Translations under genes and position numbers: made by a program
The notes under the pieces: model-generated
The model's input: only the letters and a program-made list of their open reading frames with translations
What the model was told of the DNA's origin: nothing
The model's database searches: none
Shown here: positions 41,509 to 49,683 of the stretch, one piece after another
Position numbering within the stretch: the first letter of the stretch is position 1
Layout of the letters: each line of letters starts with the position of its first letter
NCBI RefSeq assembly: GCF_002224285.1
Contig: NZ_CP022436.1
Coordinates: 992,001-1,056,000 of the forward strand
Direction of reading: 5' to 3'
From: Arthrobacter sp. YN
Lineage (GTDB): Bacteria > Actinomycetota > Actinomycetes > Actinomycetales > Micrococcaceae
DNA length: 64,000 bases

Positions 41509-43205
41509 TGACGACCACCGAAAAGCCCGGTATCGGGCGCCGGTTCTTCATGGCCGGTTCCGCCGGCACCATCGCCGCAGCCTCCCTGGCCGCCCTGGGG
41601 ACAGCCAACGCCCCGCAAGCCCAGGCCCTAAACGACACCGCTACAGTGCCTGATGGTTCCGTCATCAAATCCGGGGACTCCCGCTACGCGGACCTCATGA
41701 CGGGCAACAACCAGCGGTTCGTTTCACATCCCGACTATGTCCGGCTCATCACGAGCACCAAAGATGCCGAGGACGCCGTCCGGGAAGCGGTACGTACCGG
41801 CAAGAAGGTCTCGGTTCGAAGCGGCGGGCACTGCTTCGCTGATTTTGTCTGCAACCCCTCCATCCAGGTCATCCTCGACGTGTCCCCGATGAACGCGGTC
41901 TACTACGACAAAAAGATGGGCGCCTTCGCCGTGGAGCCCGGCGCGCGCCTGATGAACGTCTACGAAACGCTGTACAAGAACTGGGGCGTCACCGTTCCCG
42001 GCGGCATCTGCTACAGCGTCGGTGCCGGCGGCCATATAGCCGGCGGCGGCTACGGCCTCCTCTCACGCTCGCATGGCTTGGTGGTGGACCACCTCTTCGC
42101 CGTCGAAGTCGTGACTGTAGATGCCCGTCGTAAAGTCCGCACCGTCACCGCAACCCGTGACGACAAAGGCGAGCTCGGTGACCTGTGGTGGGCACACACC
42201 GGCGGGGGAGGCGGGAACTGGGGCATCGTCACCAAATACTGGTTCCGGTCTCCGGGCACACAGGGAAAGAACCCTTCCGATCAACTCGTCAAGGCCCCTT
42301 CCACCGTGCTGGTGAGCGCCATCTCCCTGCCTTGGGACCAACTGGACGAAACGAAGTTCCGGCGCCTCATCACCAACTTCGGCACATGGCATGAAAAGTA
42401 CCGCCAACCCGGCACTCCGGAGTCGCACTTGAGCAGCCTGTTCAACGTCAGCTCCAAGGCCCACGGAAGCTTGGGGATGTTCACTCAGATTGATGCCGCG
42501 GCCCCGGATGCCAAGGGCGTCATGGAGCGGTATGTGGCGGCAATCCTTGACGGGGTCGCCATCACCGCCGAACCCGTGGAGAAGCCCAACGGGGAAATCC
42601 CGGCCATGCCGGAGTTCTTCAAAACCCGGGAAATCCCGTGGCTGCAAGCTACCCGCCTTGTCGGGACGGACAACCCGGTGATCACCAACCCCACCAGCCG
42701 CGGCGCCCATAAATCGGCCTATCTGAACCGGAAGTTCACCGATGACCAGATCGCTGTGCTCTACCGGCAGATGAGCCGGCCGGACTTTACCAACCCGAAC
42801 ACGATGCTGGTCCTGTTCTCATTCGGCGGGCAAGTCAACGCCGTCGCCCCCGATGCTACGGCAAACGTCCAGCGCCAATCAGCCTTCAAGTTCTGCCTCC
42901 AAACGTTCTGGCCGGATGCCGCCGATGACGACTTCTACCTTGGCTGGGAGCGGGAAACGTACGAAGGCATGTTCAAGACCACCGGTGGTGTACCCGTTCC
43001 CGGAGACCAGCTCGACGGCTGCTACATCAACTATCCCGACGTTGACGTAGCCAGCACGGACCACAACAGTTCGGGCGTTGGCTGGCAAACCCTTTACTTC
43101 AAGGGCAATTACCCCCGACTCCAGCGGGCCAAGGCCAGTTGGGACCCAACCAACTACTTCACCCACAGCCTCGGCATCGAACTCCCGGCGAGAAGTGCCT
43201 CATGA
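41508..43205 (+). CDS. Tat-exported FAD-linked oxidase (BBE/glucooligosaccharide-oxidase type)
   Basis: A 565-residue flavoprotein. A twin-arginine signal (GRRFFMAGSAG, cleavage near APQAQA) sends it out folded with its cofactor. The PCMH-type FAD domain has VSVRSGGHCFADF, where His108 would carry 8-alpha-linked FAD, and GGICYSVGAGGHIAGGGYG, where Cys168 fits the second covalent link seen in glucooligosaccharide oxidases. The C-terminus is a BBE segment (YINYPDVDV, WDPTNYFTHS). The family oxidises sugars or alkaloids with oxygen. Its ATG overlaps the propeller stop (TGATG). The sugar substrate is inferred from the AUDH-like neighbours. Confidence 0.9.
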   Translation: MTTTEKPGIGRRFFMAGSAGTIAAASLAALGTANAPQAQALNDTATVPDGSVIKSGDSRYADLMTGNNQRFVSHPDYVRLITSTKDAEDAVREAVRTGKKVSVRSGGHCFADFVCNPSIQVILDVSPMNAVYYDKKMGAFAVEPGARLMNVYETLYKNWGVTVPGGICYSVGAGGHIAGGGYGLLSRSHGLVVDHLFAVEVVTVDARRKVRTVTATRDDKGELGDLWWAHTGGGGGNWGIVTKYWFRSPGTQGKNPSDQLVKAPSTVLVSAISLPWDQLDETKFRRLITNFGTWHEKYRQPGTPESHLSSLFNVSSKAHGSLGMFTQIDAAAPDAKGVMERYVAAILDGVAITAEPVEKPNGEIPAMPEFFKTREIPWLQATRLVGTDNPVITNPTSRGAHKSAYLNRKFTDDQIAVLYRQMSRPDFTNPNTMLVLFSFGGQVNAVAPDATANVQRQSAFKFCLQTFWPDAADDDFYLGWERETYEGMFKTTGGVPVPGDQLDGCYINYPDVDVASTDHNSSGVGWQTLYFKGNYPRLQRAKASWDPTNYFTHSLGIELPARSAS

Positions 43206-44389
43206 CCGCCGCGGTCCCCGAAGCGACTACCGCGCGACCGCGGCTTAGTAAGTTGCCCTCCCTTACCGGGCTTCGGTTCTTCGCCGCGCTGCTGGTGTTT
43301 TTCTTCCACATCACCTTGTCCAACTCACCGATCCCGCCGAACGATCCCATTAATCCGTTCGCCGATACGGAGCTCGGGTCCACCTTGGAATGGCTGGTCA
43401 GCAAAGCAGGATACGTGGGCGTGTCGTTCTTCTTCGTTCTGAGCGGATTCCTTCTGGCTTGGGCATCCAAACCAGGCGAGCCGAAACGACAATTCTGGCG
43501 CCGCCGGCTATTGAAGATCTTCCCCAACCATCTGGTGATGTGGCTGCTGTCGATGGTCCTGTTCGCCGCCGCCATCAACCCGCCGCTGGGCTGGATCAGC
43601 AACCTCTTCCTGGTGAACTCGTTCATTCCGGATGCGGCCGTCTACGTCGCGGTGAACCCGCCCTCATGGACGCTGAACAGCGAACTGCTCTTCTACATGC
43701 TGTTCCCGCTGCTGATGGTTCCGATTAGAAAAATCCCTGGCAATCGCCTCTGGGTTTGGGCCTGGATCACGGTCGCTGCCATGATCGCAGTTCAACTGGT
43801 CACCACTTACCTGATCCCCGCGACCCCCGTCTCGGCCCTGACACCGATTTCCGAGGCACAGTTCTGGTTCGGGTACATCTTCCCGCCCGCCCGGCTGTTC
43901 GAATTCATTCTGGGCTCTATCCTGGCCCGAATCGTTCTCTCCGGGCGCTGGGTACCTTTGAAGATGTGGCACACCCTTGTTCTCTGCGTGGCAGGCTACG
44001 CAGCGGCCATGGTCGTCCCGTTTGTGTACTCCTTTAATGTGGCCACCATCGTTCCGGTCGCGGCGATCATCTGCACCGTCGCAACCCGCGACATCGCTGG
44101 CCACACAGGCTTCCTCGGTTCCAAACCCATGGTCTGGCTGGGAAACATCTCCTTCGGCTTCTACCTGTGCCAGGGAGTCGTGATCTTCTACGGCCGCATT
44201 CTGCTGGGCAACGAGGTGTACCCGACACCCGTCGCCTGGCTGGTGGTCGCCGGCTTCTTCGTGGCCACATTGTTGGGTGGGTGGGCCTTGTACGCCCTCG
44301 TGGAAAAGCCCGTCATGGACCGCTGGGCCCGCCCCAGGCCAAAACCGGTTCAGCCGGAACCGGCTCAGGCCGCTGTCACCGTGGGCTAG
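43202..44389 (+). CDS. Acyltransferase-3 family membrane protein
   Basis: A 395-residue OafA/NodX-type O-acyltransferase with about 10 membrane helices. Key motifs are SLTGLRFFAALLVFFFHI with the conserved catalytic-region His, GVSFFFVLSGFLLAW, and WTLNSELLFYMLFPLL. Such proteins transfer acetyl or acyl groups to sugars, antibiotics or polysaccharides at the membrane. It is the last gene of the rightward operon (ATGA overlap with the oxidase), 11 bases before a strong terminator. It probably decorates the cluster product. Confidence 0.9.
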   Translation: MTAAVPEATTARPRLSKLPSLTGLRFFAALLVFFFHITLSNSPIPPNDPINPFADTELGSTLEWLVSKAGYVGVSFFFVLSGFLLAWASKPGEPKRQFWRRRLLKIFPNHLVMWLLSMVLFAAAINPPLGWISNLFLVNSFIPDAAVYVAVNPPSWTLNSELLFYMLFPLLMVPIRKIPGNRLWVWAWITVAAMIAVQLVTTYLIPATPVSALTPISEAQFWFGYIFPPARLFEFILGSILARIVLSGRWVPLKMWHTLVLCVAGYAAAMVVPFVYSFNVATIVPVAAIICTVATRDIAGHTGFLGSKPMVWLGNISFGFYLCQGVVIFYGRILLGNEVYPTPVAWLVVAGFFVATLLGGWALYALVEKPVMDRWARPRPKPVQPEPAQAAVTVG

Positions 44390-44400
44390 GGAAAGAAGTA

Positions 44401-44437
44401 AAGAAGGCCCGATCCTGAATGGATCGGGCCTTCTTTA
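44401..44437 (+). terminator. Rho-independent terminator of the rightward operon
   Basis: A perfect 15-bp stem (AAGAAGGCCCGATCC, 44401-44415, with 44421-44435) has a TGAAT loop and ends in a TTCTTT tail. Confidence 0.92.
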
Positions 44438-44926
44438 AGCTGTCAGTACTGGGGGCTGACCTCCGAAACGCCTTTGGCGACTTCATGCAAGAACTGTCGA
44501 GGCAGCATTGGACGATGAGCGATTCCATCCAGTCACTTCGGGATTTCGCCGACGGTTCATCGACGCAGGAGGCCATGGTGGTCTGATCGCGGTCGTCCGC
44601 CCGGCAAGCCAGCACATGGCGGGTAATCCGTTCATTGCGCTGTTCAGGTTTCACAACCACCGGGCTTTGACGGCGCCCTCGAGGCTGCCCCGAAGGAGGG
44701 TGAAGGGGCGGTCTTGCTATCGTCACCGCCCAAGGAGGAACGAGGTTCCACAGCTCGCAGCTTGATGGCTCCGTCAACGTAGAACTCGTCGATCGAGGCG
44801 AAGATCTTGGACAGTTCGGCTCCTGCGCGATAGGCCTCATCAGGGGTTTCGCTGCGCCCCTCGGACCATGCCTCCTGATCCGTAGCGACCATGTCTGCCC
44901 AGCCATCCTGACATAGGGGACCACAC
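44438..44926. other. Non-coding or decayed stretch between clusters
   Basis: About 490 bases without a convincing gene apart from the weak ORF reported at 44644-44892. Overlapping open frames on both strands look like shadows. I see no rRNA, tRNA, IS end or CRISPR here. Confidence 0.5.
44644..44892 (-). CDS. Small hypothetical ORF, possibly a remnant
   Basis: An 82-residue frame from ATG 44892. The first ~50 residues have a natural composition (SETPDEAYRAGAELSKIF, SIDEFYVDGAIKLRAVEP), while the tail is Ser/Pro-rich and looks non-coding. No ribosome site or recognisable family. It could be the start of a decayed gene. Confidence 0.3.
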   Translation of the reverse strand: MVATDQEAWSEGRSETPDEAYRAGAELSKIFASIDEFYVDGAIKLRAVEPRSSLGGDDSKTAPSPSFGAASRAPSKPGGCET

Positions 44927-44967
44927 AAACTGCCCGCCGAGCTATTCGATAGAACGGCGGGCAGTTT
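44927..44967 (-). terminator. Terminator hairpin after the MmyB-type regulator
   Basis: A perfect 13-bp stem (AAACTGCCCGCCG, 44927-44939, with 44955-44967) lies 41 bases after the regulator stop. Read leftward it ends in CAGTTTGTGT. Confidence 0.75.
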
Positions 44968-45008
44968 GGACCCGAACCCTATATACGCGGGTTGTTTGAG
45001 TGCTGCCG

Positions 45009-45899
45009 CTACTTGGCTGGGACGTGTTGAGCTTCGCTGACCACTGCCGTGTCGCTGGACGTCAGCAGCTGCAGTGCTTCGGCCGCTGGAGTCCCAGGGT
45101 CAGCGGTGTACATGAGGATCCGGTGGCCGGATTCATCGGGCGGAGTTAGGACCTCGAAGTTCAGCTCAAGATCGCCCACCTCCGGGTGGTGCATGTACTT
45201 CAGCCCCGACATGCAGTTCTCTACCGGGTGCCGCGCCCATAGATTAGCGAACTCCTCGCTGTTCATGGTCAGCGCACCGACCAGCGAAGCGAGTTCCGGG
45301 TCGTCGGTGGAGCGTCCCGCGACCAGACGTAGCGAGGACACCGCGCGTGTGGCCTCCTCAAGCCATCGCGTGTACAGCTCACGGGTGTGACGGTCCAGGA
45401 ACAACAGCTTCGTCATGTTAGGCCGCGCCGAAGGCGTTTCCGGGGAAGCGAAATCCAGATGACCAGCAACAAGCCGATGACCGATCCGGTTCCAGGCCAG
45501 CACTTCGCTGCGGCGCCCCAACACGACGGCGGGTGTGTTGGACATTGACTGGATCAATCGCAGGGTACCCGGCCTTACCTTGTCGGGCTTAGTCAGCGTC
45601 CGCCGTTTGGTCGTGCCGGGCCGGGCAAGGTTGAACAGGTGCGCGCGCTCGTCCGTATTGAGGTTCAGGGCCCGGGCGATGGCATCGATGACCGCCTCTG
45701 AGGCATTGTTGCTGAGGCCCTGCTCCAGACGGGTGTAGTAGGTGTTGCTAACGCCGGCGAGCATGGCGAGCTCTTCCCGGCGTAGGCCCGGTACACGGCG
45801 GATGCCGTAGTTGAGAAGGCCGACGTCCTCTGGCTGTAAGGCAGCTCTTCGGACGCGAAGGAACTCCCCAAGTTCACTTAGATTACTCATGCGCCCCAT
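45009..45899 (-). CDS. XRE/MmyB-family transcriptional regulator
   Basis: A 296-residue regulator. An N-terminal XRE-type helix-turn-helix (GLRREELAMLAGVSNTYYTR, residues ~34-55) is followed by the MmyB-like ligand-binding region, with the usual NTPAVVLGRRSEVLAWN, LFLDRHTRELYTRWLEEA and the late PDESGHRILMYTADPGTPA. In Actinobacteria such proteins usually control a neighbouring short-chain dehydrogenase or exporter gene. It is divergent from the EmrB-type exporter at 46133. ATG 45899 is the start used; ATG 45890 is possible. The probable regulon is described with the shared 17-bp element. Confidence 0.9.
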   Translation of the reverse strand: MGRMSNLSELGEFLRVRRAALQPEDVGLLNYGIRRVPGLRREELAMLAGVSNTYYTRLEQGLSNNASEAVIDAIARALNLNTDERAHLFNLARPGTTKRRTLTKPDKVRPGTLRLIQSMSNTPAVVLGRRSEVLAWNRIGHRLVAGHLDFASPETPSARPNMTKLLFLDRHTRELYTRWLEEATRAVSSLRLVAGRSTDDPELASLVGALTMNSEEFANLWARHPVENCMSGLKYMHHPEVGDLELNFEVLTPPDESGHRILMYTADPGTPAAEALQLLTSSDTAVVSEAQHVPAK

Positions 45900-45930
45900 T
45901 CTGCCGGTCTTCTCCGGCGCTGTCCTGTCC

Positions 45931-45944
45931 CTGCCAGTGACACC
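45931..45944. promoter_or_regulatory. Partial match to the shared element upstream of the regulator
   Basis: CTGCCAGTGACACC resembles the ends of CTGCCTATCACTGACAG with a shorter centre. It lies 31 bases before the regulator start and could mediate autoregulation. Confidence 0.35.
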
Positions 45945-46021
45945 CTAAACGTCAAGACGCATTGGTACATGTGACAAGACAGCCGCACCGGAGCAGGGTA
46001 TGGGTGCTTTCCCGCCTGTCA

Positions 46022-46038
46022 CTGTCAGTGGTAGGCAG
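46022..46038 (+). promoter_or_regulatory. 17-bp element shared with the 36.9-kb promoter
   Basis: CTGTCAGTGGTAGGCAG lies 94 bases before the exporter ATG and is preceded by GTCACTGTCAGTG, a short palindrome (CACTGTCAGTG). It matches the minus strand of 36921-36937 at 16 of 17 positions. Confidence 0.65.
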
Positions 46039-46132
46039 GAGGGGGTGTGGTTGATCCCCGGACATTCCGTGACTGTGGAGTTGTGAAGATGCCGCCAACG
46101 GGCGGCCACCCCTCCAGAGAAGGATCACCGTC

Positions 46133-47605
46133 ATGACCACCCAACCGGATGTCACCACAGGACCCGGCGTCCCACCCTCGATCGAATCGCAACCGGCAAC
46201 TGCTCCCGCGGGACGCATGACGGGCCGGCAGCGGCTGGCCCTCAATGTCCTGCTCGCAGCGAGTTTTACCCTCGCTGTTGACTTCTCCATCCTCAACGTA
46301 GCCCTCCCGGCCATCGGCACCGATGTTGGCTTCAGCTTGGAGAACCTTCAGTGGATTGCGACGTCATTCGCACTGTGCGCAGCGGGCCTGACGCTGCTGT
46401 TCGGACGTGTCGCCGATATAGCCGGGCGCCGCAAGATGTTCATCATCGGCATGGCCCTCCTCGGCGCGGCGTCGCTTGCCGGCGGATTGGCTGCCGACCC
46501 GGCCTTGTTGCTTATTGCTCGCGTGGGACAAGGAGTCGCGACGGCCATTGTCGTTCCCGCTGCCCTGTCCCTGCTGCTGGCATCCTTCCCGGAAGGCCCG
46601 TTGCGCGATAAGGCACTGGGCCTCAATGGATCACTGATGGCCGCAGGCTTTACGACCGGCGCTATCCTCGGCGGACTCCTGACAGACCTGCTGAGCTGGC
46701 GGTGGGCGTTCTTCATCAACGTGCCTGTTGCCATCGCAGTACTGGTTATCGCTCCCATCGTCCTTGCCGAGAGCAAGCCCACCACGAAGTTGAAGCTGGA
46801 CGTTCCGGGTGCCGTCACCGTTACCCTCGGCCTTCTGGCACTTGTCTTCGGTTTGACGAACGCCGCCGAGCATTCCTGGACCAATCCGCTGACTCTGGGC
46901 TCCCTCGCGGCAGCCGTTGTGCTCTTTGTTGCCTTTGTGGCGGTCGAACGCCGGGCAAGCTCGCCGCTGGTACCGCTGGAGATCTTGAAGCGCTCCACCG
47001 TCGCCTGGGGCAACATCGCCGGCATCCTGGCATTCGTCACTGAAACGTCCCTGGTGTTCTTGCTGACGCTTTACCTGCAGCAGGTTCTCGGCTACACCCC
47101 GCTCGGTGCTGGATTGGCCTTCGCAGTCCTTGGTCTCGGCACAGTACTCGGTGGCGTCCTCGGACCCAAGGTGATCGGAAAGATCGGCAACAAGAAAGCC
47201 ATCGTCTACGGATTCATAGTCCAAGCCATTGCGACCGGCGCCCTCGTCCTACTCAGCGCAGACCCCGCATCCATCGGTCTGCTGCTGGTCGCCACTTTCA
47301 TTGGTGGTGTAGCCAACCTTGTCGTCATCGTCGGATTCATGGTCACCGCTACCTCCGGGCTGCCCGATGAAGAACAAGGCCTGGCCACAGGGCTGGCAAC
47401 CATGAGCCAGCAGATCGGCATCACCATGGGCATCCCCATCATGAGTGCCATCTTCACAGCCCAAATCCTCAGCATCGGGAACAACGAGGTCCCGGCCGTC
47501 CTCAGCGGTGTCACAACCGCCATCTGGGTCAACGCGGGCCTTTGCCTGCTCACCGCAGTGGTTGTGGGCCTGTTCCTGCGCAAGCCCGCGATGGCCGCCA
47601 ACTAA
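46133..47605 (+). CDS. MFS drug exporter, DHA2 (EmrB/QacA) family
   Basis: A 490-residue transporter with about 14 membrane helices. Motifs of the DHA2 family are DFSILNVALPAIGTDVGFS, LLFGRVADIAGRRKMF and GSLMAAGFTTGAILGGLL, where motif C lines the antiport path. ATG 46133 is preceded by AGAAGGA. It is divergent from the MmyB-type regulator and probably exports a toxic compound sensed by it. A hairpin follows the stop. Confidence 0.92.
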   Translation: MTTQPDVTTGPGVPPSIESQPATAPAGRMTGRQRLALNVLLAASFTLAVDFSILNVALPAIGTDVGFSLENLQWIATSFALCAAGLTLLFGRVADIAGRRKMFIIGMALLGAASLAGGLAADPALLLIARVGQGVATAIVVPAALSLLLASFPEGPLRDKALGLNGSLMAAGFTTGAILGGLLTDLLSWRWAFFINVPVAIAVLVIAPIVLAESKPTTKLKLDVPGAVTVTLGLLALVFGLTNAAEHSWTNPLTLGSLAAAVVLFVAFVAVERRASSPLVPLEILKRSTVAWGNIAGILAFVTETSLVFLLTLYLQQVLGYTPLGAGLAFAVLGLGTVLGGVLGPKVIGKIGNKKAIVYGFIVQAIATGALVLLSADPASIGLLLVATFIGGVANLVVIVGFMVTATSGLPDEEQGLATGLATMSQQIGITMGIPIMSAIFTAQILSIGNNEVPAVLSGVTTAIWVNAGLCLLTAVVVGLFLRKPAMAAN

Positions 47606-47638
47606 GCCCTACAGGCAGAAGCCCTGCACGAAGACTGC

Positions 47639-47670
47639 GGGGGTGGGGTCCTTTCAAGGACCCCACCCCC
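47639..47670 (+). terminator. Strong hairpin after the DHA2 exporter
   Basis: A perfect 15-bp stem (GGGGGTGGGGTCCTT, 47639-47653, with 47656-47670) has a minimal loop. There is no T-tract, but the position between two operons fits a terminator. Confidence 0.7.
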
Positions 47671-47740
47671 GGTCGTGGAGCAGGAGCATATGAAACACGG
47701 AGCAGAACAACGAGAAGTTCACCGATATTAGGAGACGACA

Positions 47741-48673
47741 TTGTTTCAAGGCAAGGCTGATTCCTTCCTGCAGGAACGGAAGGCATCCGTTCACCCGGAG
47801 GTTGAAGTCCTGGCCATCGGGGCGTGCTCCGGATCCGTAGGGGAACTGTGGCAGGGCCCAGCCTGGTCGGGCAGCGCAGACGAAGTCGCGTTGGTCACCC
47901 TGCACGGCCCCAACCAAAGCATCGCCTACGCGAGTAACGCTCCCGATGCGTCCGGAGACCTTGAGCGCGCCGCCGAAGACCACCTCCGCATCCAGGCCGA
48001 GCAGTTCTTCTATGAGGTTACGGCGGTGCCCAGCAAGGGAATTGGGTTGCGGTACTTGAGCGACATACCTCGCGGGAAGGGCATGGCGAGTTCCACCGCG
48101 GACATTGTTGCTGTGATCAGATGCTTGGCCAAGCTCCACGGGATGCCGCCGTCCGACGAATTGATCCGCGAAATTTTGCGGCGGATTGAGCGTTCCGACC
48201 CGATATTTCACAACTATCACTCGGTGTACTTCAGCGGCCTTCAACGGGAGTACCGACGGTTCGCGACTCGGATCGGGTTCTACGCCTATTGGAGCTTCGA
48301 AAATCAGGACACCGATACCAAACGCTTTGACCGGAGCCTGCTGTTGGACGCGTACAGCCTGTACCGAGAGGAGTACCGAGTCTCCCTGACCAATCTTATC
48401 GACGCCATGGACACCGGGAACGCTTCCGCTGTGGCGGCCGAATCGACAGTAAGTGCCCGGCTGGCTCAAAGCTATCTGCCCTCGGCGACGGTCGGGAACC
48501 TGCTGGAGAACTACCAGTCACTGGGGGCGTTGGGCGTCCTTCGTGGCCATACAGGAACTGTTGCCGGACTGCTCTTTAGCGAGCGTCCAAGCCCGGAGCT
48601 CGCGGTGTCAATCAAGAGAATATTCTCCCTGAACTCCATGGAACCTTACGAAGGAAACGTTGGACTATGCTGA
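47741..48673 (+). CDS. GHMP kinase, PduX-like (L-threonine kinase family)
   Basis: A 310-residue small-molecule kinase. The N-terminal block GACSGSVGELWQGP resembles the CGELxQG block of PduX, and the ATP-binding GHMP motif 2 is DIPRGKGMASSTADIVAV. The C-terminal substrate region (GHTGTVAGLLFS) is also PduX-like. PduX phosphorylates L-threonine for cobalamin synthesis; no cobalamin gene is near. I infer O-phosphothreonine (or a related amino acid phosphate) as the product, to be used by the PLP enzyme whose gene overlaps by 7 bases. The start is TTG 47741 with AGGAG 7 bases upstream. First gene of the ATP-grasp operon. Confidence 0.85.
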   Translation: MFQGKADSFLQERKASVHPEVEVLAIGACSGSVGELWQGPAWSGSADEVALVTLHGPNQSIAYASNAPDASGDLERAAEDHLRIQAEQFFYEVTAVPSKGIGLRYLSDIPRGKGMASSTADIVAVIRCLAKLHGMPPSDELIREILRRIERSDPIFHNYHSVYFSGLQREYRRFATRIGFYAYWSFENQDTDTKRFDRSLLLDAYSLYREEYRVSLTNLIDAMDTGNASAVAAESTVSARLAQSYLPSATVGNLLENYQSLGALGVLRGHTGTVAGLLFSERPSPELAVSIKRIFSLNSMEPYEGNVGLC

Positions 48674-49683
48674 CCCACCCCGCAGATTTCCTTGCAAAAC
48701 CATCGCTCCTTACGGTCCGGCCCGGCTTCCACATCTTGCGGTTCGAATCGATGAAGGTGGCTTCCGCCCTCACAACCGTTCGTAAGCTGCTGGCCGAGGG
48801 CCGTGTGGATAAGAACTCGATCCTGGTCGACAGTTCAAGCGGGATCTATGCCGTGGCCCTGGCCATGGCAGCGCATAAGTTTGGGCTTCGATGCAAGATT
48901 TTCGCTTCAACCACGGTCGATACGGTTACTCAGGCACAACTGAAGTCCCTCGGCGCAGACGTTGAAAGTGTGCCACCGTCGGCATCCTTGAAGCTCGATC
49001 AGGGCGAGCGGGTTCGGCGCGTGCAGGCCTATATCGCGGCCACTGACGATGCCTACTGGATGAGGCAATATCATGATCCTCTTCACTACGACGGGTATGC
49101 AGAGATTGCCGGGGGCCTGGAGCTTCCTGAACATCCGGAGGTTCTCCACTTGATCGGGAGTGTCGGCTCAGGAGCCTCAACAAAAGGTCTCTCACTTGGT
49201 CTTGAGCAACAGCACAGTGTCATCACGCACGGCATTCAACCGTTCGGATCTGTCACCTTCTCATCCGAACACGTCAACGATCCCGACATGATCATCGCCG
49301 GCATCGGCAGCGCAATTCACTTCGACAACGTGGACCGGGAGCTCTACCAGTCCATTGATTGGCTTAGTTTCGGGCTGGCGGCAACGGCAACTGCACGGAT
49401 GTACCAGCAGATAGGACTGTTCGCCGGCCTGTCTTCTGGCTGCGCCTACATGGTCGCCGACAAAATGATCTACCCGCATCTGAACGACGGCGAATCGTTG
49501 ATCATGATCGCACCCGATACGGGCCACAGGTACGCACAAGCCATTTTGCCGTATCTAACGAATCCAGAGATTCAATACGACGAACTGACGCCCCTGTCTG
49601 TGCGGCGCCGTGACGATTTGGAACTGCCGTGGAGCCGACTTGATCGGACCCAAGTGTCTATGAAGGATTGGAATGAATTCTAA
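48667..49683 (+). CDS. Cysteine-synthase-fold PLP-dependent enzyme
   Basis: A 338-residue fold-type II PLP enzyme. The Lys-containing segment is FHILRFESMKVASAL. The Asn-loop equivalent is VDSSSGIYAVALAMAAHKFG, the phosphate-binding loop is LIGSVGSGASTKG, and FAGLSSGCAYMVADK matches the late GISSG motif. Typical members replace the beta leaving group of O-acetyl- or O-phosphoserine. Next to a threonine-kinase-like gene it could replace phosphate on O-phosphothreonine to give a beta-methyl amino acid such as 2,3-diaminobutyrate or beta-methylcysteine. That product is inference. It overlaps both neighbours (7 and 11 bases). Confidence 0.87.
   Translation: MLTHPADFLAKPSLLTVRPGFHILRFESMKVASALTTVRKLLAEGRVDKNSILVDSSSGIYAVALAMAAHKFGLRCKIFASTTVDTVTQAQLKSLGADVESVPPSASLKLDQGERVRRVQAYIAATDDAYWMRQYHDPLHYDGYAEIAGGLELPEHPEVLHLIGSVGSGASTKGLSLGLEQQHSVITHGIQPFGSVTFSSEHVNDPDMIIAGIGSAIHFDNVDRELYQSIDWLSFGLAATATARMYQQIGLFAGLSSGCAYMVADKMIYPHLNDGESLIMIAPDTGHRYAQAILPYLTNPEIQYDELTPLSVRRRDDLELPWSRLDRTQVSMKDWNEF

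Noticed and set aside
44376..44924. 182-codon ORF on the minus strand across the terminator
   Set aside because: It reads through a strong terminator hairpin and has a Ser/Arg/Pro-rich shadow composition.
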